DNA of 64,000 nt from Roseibaca calidilacus (GTDB lineage Bacteria > Pseudomonadota > Alphaproteobacteria > Rhodobacterales > Rhodobacteraceae), in assembly GCF_001517585.1 (NCBI RefSeq), contig NZ_FBYC01000001.1, positions 62,001-126,000 of the forward strand, in the 5' to 3' direction. Shown here one piece after another: positions 59,224-64,000 of the stretch; within the stretch, counting starts at the first letter, position 1, and each line of letters starts with the position of its first letter. The position numbers and the translations under genes were made by a program. Under the pieces are notes generated by a model that was given only the letters and a program-made list of their open reading frames with translations, did no database searches and was not told the origin of the DNA.

Positions 59224-60065
59224 GACACCTCCGGTGGTAGAAAGTCGCGGTCATGCTCCAGCGAGGGAACGCGGGCGCGCGCATCCTGGACGCGCGCAAG
59301 GTCCAGATCAACCAACGCGACACCGGGGTCGCGCCCCATGTCCAGCAAAACCTCGCCCCATGGCGCGATGACCATGCCATGCCCATGGGTGCGCCGCTCG
59401 CGGCCATCGCGGGCCTTGTGCAGCCCGGTTTGCGCAGGGGCCAGAACGAATGCGCCGTTTTCAATGGCGCGGGCGCGCAGCAGGCTTAGCCAATGGGCGG
59501 CCCCGGTCACCGGGCTGAACGCGGCGGGAACGCAGATGACCTCTGCGCCGGCTTGTGCCAGGGACCGGTAAAGCATCGGAAAACGCAGGTCGTAGCAGAT
59601 GCTCAGCCCCAGCCGCGCGAAAGGTGTGTCTACCACCACCGCCCGGTCGCCGGGCCGAAACGCGGCGGATTCGTGGTAGGTTTCGGTTTCCGACACCTGC
59701 ACGTCGAACATATGAATCTTGTCATATCGCGCTGTGATCGCGCCATCTGGGCCAATCAGGAAGCACCGGTTGGCAAAACGCCCGTCCGCGTCGCCGGTTT
59801 TCAGCGCAAGCGACCCGATCAGCACCCACAGCCCCAGTTCTGCGGCCAATGTGCGGATGGCGGCAAGGGTCTGGTCATCCTCCTCTGTCTGCAACACCGC
59901 GTTTTGCCCCGCGCGCGATGTCGAGACGCAATTCGTCACCTCGGGCGTCAGCGCGATTTGTGCGCCGTCCGCTTGCGCTTGTCGCAACAGGGCGATGGTG
60001 TTGGGCAGGTTCGCAGCCGGATCATCGCTGGAACAAAGTTGCAATAGCGCCGCACGCAGGGTCAT
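59220..60065 (-). CDS. carbon-nitrogen hydrolase (nitrilase superfamily, Nit-like)
   Basis: This 281-residue enzyme has the Glu-Lys-Cys triad: Glu in ALTPEVTNC, Lys in ARYDKIHMFDVQV and Cys in GLSICYDLRFPMLYR. The length and DLRFP motif fit the Nit1/Nit2 branch (omega-amidase or deaminated-glutathione amidase). It is encoded between glutaredoxin upstream (6-base gap) and MarR downstream (4-base overlap), all on the minus strand. A role in glutathione metabolite repair would suit the glutaredoxin neighbour. Confidence 0.87.
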   Translation of the reverse strand: MTLRAALLQLCSSDDPAANLPNTIALLRQAQADGAQIALTPEVTNCVSTSRAGQNAVLQTEEDDQTLAAIRTLAAELGLWVLIGSLALKTGDADGRFANRCFLIGPDGAITARYDKIHMFDVQVSETETYHESAAFRPGDRAVVVDTPFARLGLSICYDLRFPMLYRSLAQAGAEVICVPAAFSPVTGAAHWLSLLRARAIENGAFVLAPAQTGLHKARDGRERRTHGHGMVIAPWGEVLLDMGRDPGVALVDLDLARVQDARARVPSLEHDRDFLPPEVS

Positions 60066-60071
60066 GACGGG

Positions 60072-60329
60072 TCAGCCTTTCAGCAGCGCATCTAGCTTGC
60101 CGGCGCGCTCCAGCGCGTAAAGTTCGTCGCAACCGCCAACATGGGTCGCGCCGATGAAAATCTGCGGCACAGTATGCTTGCCGCCTGCACGTTTCATCAT
60201 CTCGGGGCGGCGGTCGGGGTCGCGGGCAATGTCGATCTCAGAAAAGCTGGCACCCTTCTGGGTTAGCAACCGCTTGGCGGCGTGGCAAAAACCACAAAGA
60301 GGCGACGTATAGATTTCAATCGGTTGCAT
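60072..60329 (-). CDS. grxC: glutaredoxin 3
   Basis: This 85-residue thioredoxin-fold protein reduces disulfides with glutathione in the cytoplasm. Active site CGFC (residues 12-15 in YTSPLCGFCHAAKRLL) replaces the common CPYC. The cis-proline motif TVPQIFIG and the GGCDELYAL glutathione-binding region are present. It is the first gene of the grxC-amidase-MarR unit. Confidence 0.92.
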   Translation of the reverse strand: MQPIEIYTSPLCGFCHAAKRLLTQKGASFSEIDIARDPDRRPEMMKRAGGKHTVPQIFIGATHVGGCDELYALERAGKLDALLKG

Positions 60330-60372
60330 GGCGACCCTTTGTCAGCGCGTGTGTTCTGCGCACTATAGAGGA

Positions 60373-61134
60373 TCATTCCGCTCGTGCAACGCGTGCCAAT
60401 GCCACAACCCGCACCGATGCCGCACCATGGGCCAGACAACATTCGGCAGCGGCGGCAAAAGTGGCACCGGCGGTCATCACATCATCGACCAGCAGAATAT
60501 CGCGCCCGCCCAAACGCGGCCCTTGTCGGGGGTGCGGGGCGAAAGCGTCCTGCATGTTGCTGAAGCGCCCCAGCCGCCCGCGTCCGTCCTGCGTGCCGGT
60601 GGCGCGGGTGCGGCGCAACAGGTCGGGGCAATGCTCCAGCCCATGCATCCGCGCCAGTGCGCGGCTAAGTTCAGCCGCCTGATTGTAGCGCCGTTTCAAA
60701 AACCGTGTCCAATGCAGCGGAATCGGGGCGACCAACATGCCCGGGCGCAACAGCGGGCGCGCGGCGCGCGCCATCCAGCGCGCGGCGGCGGGCACATGGT
60801 CCAGCCGGTCGTAATATTTCAGCCCCAGCAGCAGTTTGCGCGCTTTGTCGCCATATAGCAGCGCGGCGCGCCCCTGTTCCCATGGGCGGGCGAGGGTCAG
60901 GCATTCGTCGCAATGCACCGGGGTTCCGGGGTCGGTGCCCGGCAGCGGCAGGCCGCAGGCATCGCAACACAGCCCGTCTATGAAGGGCATTTCGCGCCAG
61001 CAGGCTGGGCAAAGCATCCCTTCTTCTGCGACCAACATCTCGCAGGTCACGCATTGTGGCGGGTAAAGCACACGCAGCGCCGCACGTCCGGCTTGGTGCA
61101 GCGCCTGCCCGGTTGCGTTTTGCATTTTGCCCAT
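60373..61134 (-). CDS. comF: ComF-family phosphoribosyltransferase-like protein
   Basis: This 253-residue protein has an N-terminal double zinc-ribbon part with cysteine pairs (CVTCEML, CPACWRE, CCDACGLP, CDECL). Its C-terminal PRTase domain has the PRPP motif DILLVDDVMTAGATFAAAAE and the region IPLHWTRFLKRRYNQAAELSRALA. ComF proteins support DNA uptake in competent bacteria and some replication/repair functions. It is divergent from the methyltransferase gene 40 bases away. Confidence 0.9.
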   Translation of the reverse strand: MGKMQNATGQALHQAGRAALRVLYPPQCVTCEMLVAEEGMLCPACWREMPFIDGLCCDACGLPLPGTDPGTPVHCDECLTLARPWEQGRAALLYGDKARKLLLGLKYYDRLDHVPAAARWMARAARPLLRPGMLVAPIPLHWTRFLKRRYNQAAELSRALARMHGLEHCPDLLRRTRATGTQDGRGRLGRFSNMQDAFAPHPRQGPRLGGRDILLVDDVMTAGATFAAAAECCLAHGAASVRVVALARVARAE

Positions 61135-61174
61135 TCCCGACCTACATCCCCTGCACCATTAGGATAACGCCGCC

Positions 61175-62011
61175 ATGACCACCCCCCGCCTGACCGACCG
61201 CGCGGCATTGCTGCGCAACCGTGCCCGTGCCAAGGGCCCGATGTTTCTGCACGATCTGGCCCGCGAGGAGCTTCAGGATAGGCTGTCGGTGGTTAACAGA
61301 ACCTTTACCGCGCCAGCCATCGTGACCGGGTTTCCGGGCCATTGGGGGGATCTGTTACCGGGCGCGCGCGTTGTGCCCGATACGCCCGTGCTGGACTTGG
61401 TCGAGGGGGCGCATGATCTGGTCATCCACGCCATGGCCTTGCATTGGGCCGACGACCCGATCGGGCAGTTGGTGCAGGCGCGCCGCGCCTTGCAGCCCGA
61501 TGGGCTGTTTCTGGGGGTTCTGTTCGGTGGGCAGACATTGGCAGAGTTGCGCGCCGTTCTGGCGCAGGCGGAATCGGAATTGCGCGGCGGGCTTAGCGCG
61601 CGCATTCTACCCATGGCCGAAATCCGCGATTTGGGCGCGGCTTTGCAGCGGGCGGGCTTTGCCCTGCCCGTCGCAGATTCGTTGCGCCAAAACGTCGCAT
61701 ACCGCGACCTGAATACGCTATTTTCCGATTTGCGCGCGATGGGAGAGCGCAATGCGCTGGCCGCGCGGCCCCGCCAATTGACCCCGCGCGCGCTGTTTTC
61801 CAAAGCGCGCAGGCTGTATGCAGGCAGCTTCGCAACCCCCGATGGGGCATGTATGGCAGGGTTCGAGCTGATCTTTCTGTCAGGCTGGGCACCCTCTGCC
61901 GACCAGCCCAAACCGTTGCGTCCCGGTTCCGCGACATCACGACTTGCCGATGCGTTGGGAGCCACGGAAGTGCCCTTGCCGGATGCCGTGAAAATTCCGC
62001 CGAAAGATTGA
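61175..62011 (+). CDS. SAM-dependent methyltransferase, NDUFAF5/BioC-like
   Basis: This 278-residue protein resembles the alphaproteobacterial relatives of NDUFAF5, a complex I assembly factor. Visible parts are RNRARAKGPMFLHDLAREELQDRLSVVNRTF near the start, HDLVIHAMALHWADDPIGQLVQARRALQPDGLFLGVLFGG (motif post I) and an NTLFSDLRAMGERNAL segment. The classic glycine-rich motif I is degenerate, as commonly seen in this group. With the NDUFA9 homologue at 54.5 kb it makes a second complex I-related gene in the window. Confidence 0.82.
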   Translation: MTTPRLTDRAALLRNRARAKGPMFLHDLAREELQDRLSVVNRTFTAPAIVTGFPGHWGDLLPGARVVPDTPVLDLVEGAHDLVIHAMALHWADDPIGQLVQARRALQPDGLFLGVLFGGQTLAELRAVLAQAESELRGGLSARILPMAEIRDLGAALQRAGFALPVADSLRQNVAYRDLNTLFSDLRAMGERNALAARPRQLTPRALFSKARRLYAGSFATPDGACMAGFELIFLSGWAPSADQPKPLRPGSATSRLADALGATEVPLPDAVKIPPKD

Positions 62012-62061
62012 ATCCGTGCGAAAATCCGCTATGTCCGACACAGTGTTCAGGAGACGGTGAG

Positions 62062-63177
62062 ATGAAAGACGAAGCCATGCTAGATGCAAAGCCCGTTCCG
62101 ACCATGGCGAAATGCCCGGTCCATATGGACCAGCCCGGCACCGGGCGGCTTGCCCATGCAGAGGCCGACCATCCCGCTGTGCCGCAAGCCAAGATCGGGG
62201 TATTGGTTGCCAATCTGGGCACGCCCGACAATTATGACTACTGGTCGATGCGGCGCTACCTGAACGAATTCCTGTCCGACAAGCGTGTGGTCGATTACCC
62301 CGCATGGCTGTGGCAACCCCTGTTGCAACTGGTAATCCTGACCAAGCGGCCGTTCACCTCTGGGGCGAATTACAAATCCATCTGGAACATGGACAAGAAT
62401 GAAAGCCCGCTTCTGACCATCACCAAGGACCAGACCGCCAAGATCGCCGAAGCCGTTGCCGAAAAATATGGCGACAATGTTATGGTTGATTTTTGTATGC
62501 GCTATGGCAACCCGTCCACGCCTTCTAAAGTGGATGAAATGGTCAAAGCCGGGTGTGAGAAGATCCTGTTCTTCCCGCTATATCCACATTATGCCGGGGC
62601 AACCTCTGCCACGGCCTGCGACCAGTTTTTCCGCGCGCTGATGACGCAGAAATGGCAACCCGCCGTGCGCACCGTTGCGCCCTATTTCGAACACCCGTCC
62701 TACATCAAGGCGCTCGCGGCATCGGTGCAGCGGGCTTATGACGCGATGGAGGAAAAGCCCGAAGTGCTGGTGGCATCCTATCACGGAATGCCGAAACGCT
62801 ACCTGATGGAAGGTGACCCCTACCATTGTCAGTGCCAGAAAACCACGCGCCTGCTGCGCGAGGAACTGGGCTGGCCCGAAGGGTCCATCCAGACCACGTT
62901 CCAGTCGGTGTTCGGTCCCGAAGGCTGGCTGCGTCCCTACACGGTCGACCATGTGGCCGATCTGGCCAAGCAAGGGGTGAAGCGGTTGGCGGTGATCGCA
63001 CCGGCGTTTTCGGCGGATTGCATCGAGACTTTGGAAGAGATCAACGAGGAGATCTGCGAAAGCTTCGAGGAAGCGGGCGGCGAGCACTTCACCTATATTC
63101 CGTGCCTGAACGATGATGCGATGCATATTGCCGCGCTGGCAGAGGTGATTGACGAAAACCTGTCGGGCTGGTCGTAA
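62062..63177 (+). CDS. hemH: ferrochelatase
   Basis: This 371-residue enzyme inserts Fe2+ into protoporphyrin IX. The catalytic histidine is in VLVASYHGMPKRYLMEGDPYHCQCQKTTR and the acidic metal path is in FSADCIETLEEINEEICESFEEAGG. Other family parts are IGVLVANLGTPDNYDYWSMRRYLNEFLSD and FPLYPHYAGATSAT. An N-terminal extension of about 45 residues precedes the core. GGAG precedes the start, 51 bases after the methyltransferase stop. A strong terminator follows. Confidence 0.93.
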   Translation: MKDEAMLDAKPVPTMAKCPVHMDQPGTGRLAHAEADHPAVPQAKIGVLVANLGTPDNYDYWSMRRYLNEFLSDKRVVDYPAWLWQPLLQLVILTKRPFTSGANYKSIWNMDKNESPLLTITKDQTAKIAEAVAEKYGDNVMVDFCMRYGNPSTPSKVDEMVKAGCEKILFFPLYPHYAGATSATACDQFFRALMTQKWQPAVRTVAPYFEHPSYIKALAASVQRAYDAMEEKPEVLVASYHGMPKRYLMEGDPYHCQCQKTTRLLREELGWPEGSIQTTFQSVFGPEGWLRPYTVDHVADLAKQGVKRLAVIAPAFSADCIETLEEINEEICESFEEAGGEHFTYIPCLNDDAMHIAALAEVIDENLSGWS

Positions 63178-63220
63178 ACGTCGCGGCCAGTTGCCGCGCC
63201 CGATGTCATAGGTGGAAATA

Positions 63221-63250
63221 AAAAATGGCGGGCCAAGGCCCGCCATTTTT
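63221..63250. terminator. bidirectional rho-independent terminator
   Basis: The hairpin AAATGGCGGGCC-AA-GGCCCGCCATTT is followed by T on the plus strand and preceded by A (T on the minus strand). It therefore can end both hemH (plus) and the small secreted-protein gene (minus), which converge here. Confidence 0.85.
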
Positions 63251-63270
63251 CACATGTTGTTTCGCAGTGC

Positions 63271-63468
63271 TTAGCGCGAAGCAGCGGCAGCAGCGACAAC
63301 CAGCAGCAGCATCAGCGGAACGATGATGCCGGAAGCCGAGGACGACTTCACGTCTTCGACGACAACAGCAGGTTCGATAACCGGCTCTTTGTACTTGCCG
63401 CCCATGCCGCCAGCGAAAGCGGTCGTTGCGGCCATCGACAGAGCAGCTGCGAGTGCGATCTTCTTCAT
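63271..63468 (-). CDS. small secreted or membrane-anchored protein of unknown function
   Basis: This 65-residue protein has a signal peptide (MKKIALAAALSMAATTAFAG), a short acidic linker (EPVIEPAVVVEDVKSSSAS) and a C-terminal hydrophobic segment (GIIVPLMLLLVVAAAAASR). A perfect GGAGG lies six bases before the ATG. The linker-plus-hydrophobic-tail layout resembles small Rhodobacterales proteins that I remember only as hypothetical. It converges on hemH and shares its terminator. Confidence 0.72.
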   Translation of the reverse strand: MKKIALAAALSMAATTAFAGGMGGKYKEPVIEPAVVVEDVKSSSASGIIVPLMLLLVVAAAAASR

Positions 63469-63737
63469 AGTAACCTCCAGAATGCGCCGACACATACCAT
63501 TTGTGCCGACTCCCAAGACGAAATGTCGTATCTTGGGAAAAACCATTTTCTGCTGTCGAACGCAACGTGCCGCTTGTGCCCCTTACCTTAGATTTCGGCT
63601 GCGTCGTCAATTTCGCAACACTTTCCGACCATAAGCCTAACCCAAAGCCCGCCCAACGCCATGTTCACGCCGAGTTGTGTTTGAATCGGCGCGTTTAAAC
63701 CGCTAAGGGTCGGTCGGTCGCCACCCGGAAAGTTCTT

Positions 63738-64000
63738 ATGATGCGTTTTCTTGCTCCGTTGTTGCTAGTTGTTCTTGGTCTGAGCGCCTGCACCACCACG
63801 AACACCCCGATGCGGATGGGTCCGGATGGCAAGCCGATTCCCGTGGTCTACCGGATTGGACCAAATGACGCGCCGCGCGTGCGCCAGCGTATGCAGGACG
63901 GCATCAACACCATGCGCGCGCAAAACGGACTGCCCACGCTGACCAGCAGTCTGGAATTAGCCAGTGCCGGGGCGACCCACGCGCAGGACATGTCGTTCCA
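63738..64000 (+). CDS. CAP/SCP-domain lipoprotein, N-terminal part
   Basis: The gene runs off the window after 87 codons. It begins MMRFLAPLLLVVLGLSACTT, a lipoprotein signal with lipobox LSAC. The following region VRQRMQDGINTMRAQNGLPTLTSSLELASAGATHAQDMS matches the start of bacterial CAP (SCP/PR-1) domains, including the first conserved histidine. Function of bacterial CAP lipoproteins is unclear; some are implicated in cell-wall or lipid binding. Either of two adjacent ATGs could start it. Confidence 0.8.
   Translation, partial: MMRFLAPLLLVVLGLSACTTTNTPMRMGPDGKPIPVVYRIGPNDAPRVRQRMQDGINTMRAQNGLPTLTSSLELASAGATHAQDMSF

Noticed and set aside
1-64000. CRISPR array
   Set aside because: No regularly spaced direct repeats were seen. 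The repeats found belong to mobile-element ends and operators.

Overview
The window is a GC-rich chromosomal segment that looks like Rhodobacterales (Rhodobacter/Roseobacter relatives). The support is gene content: the NrsF-type ECF sigma pair, TRAP and TctCBA transporters, the cuyA cysteate locus and a two-cysteine ACR3/ArsH arsenic operon. A TTGAC-N4-ATCAA box of the FnrL type upstream of hemN fits the same assignment. No species-level marker is present.

Layout. 1-0.95 kb: end of an IS1634-like element. 0.97-3.3 kb: hemN and two small genes. 3.4-6.6 kb: two unknown proteins, then a GntR regulator divergent from an AbrB-type membrane protein. 6.66-9.57 kb (minus): racemase / M24 peptidase / PLP ammonia-lyase operon. 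9.67-10.84 kb: ECF sigma factor with NrsF anti-sigma. 11.2-14.8 kb (minus): hydrolase plus TRAP transporter, downstream of cuyA. 15.755-24.293 kb: an 8.5-kb Mu-like transposable element inserted in cuyA. 24.5-27.6 kb: cuyA-linked LysR, then arsR-acr3-arsH. 27.7-32.4 kb: YhaO/YhaN nuclease-ATPase pair. 32.4-35.5 kb: TPP riboswitch and thiM-thiE-thiD-tenA. 35.7-38.1 kb: ceramide glucosyltransferase-like protein, DedA protein and a GT2 enzyme. 38.1-45.4 kb (minus): LacI-controlled sugar ABC transporter with a GH63-like hydrolase. 45.8-54 kb: TctCBA transporter with CoA-transferase and citryl-CoA lyase, divergent from a two-component system and a periplasmic binding protein. 54.2 kb: tRNA-Leu(CAG). 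55.5-58.7 kb: fasciclin protein separated from sigK-rskA by an intact IS256-family copy. 58.8-64 kb: MarR, nitrilase-like amidase, glutaredoxin, ComF, a methyltransferase, hemH, a small secreted protein and the start of a CAP-domain lipoprotein.

The most unusual object is the 8,539-bp element at 15,755-24,293. It has TG...CA termini, repeated transposase-site-like motifs at both ends and a 5-bp duplication (CCAGC). Removing it and one CCAGC copy restores an open cuyA frame. It carries MuA-, MuB-, GemA- and Mor-like proteins and a CI-like repressor, but only three virion genes (gpT capsid, gpG-like morphogenesis, gpI protease/scaffold). There is no terminase, portal or tail gene. The order T-G-I differs from the G-I-T order known for phage Mu, the genes are tightly overlapped, and no reading frame is broken. 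A capsid-encoding satellite of Mu-like phages would explain this; a rearranged, deleted prophage is the alternative.

Metabolically the window combines uptake and breakdown modules for organic acids (Tct plus citryl-CoA route), a glycoside (ABC plus GH63), probably cysteate (LysR-cuyA-TRAP, now interrupted) and an amino-acid-like compound (PLP lyase operon), alongside haem, thiamine and arsenic functions.
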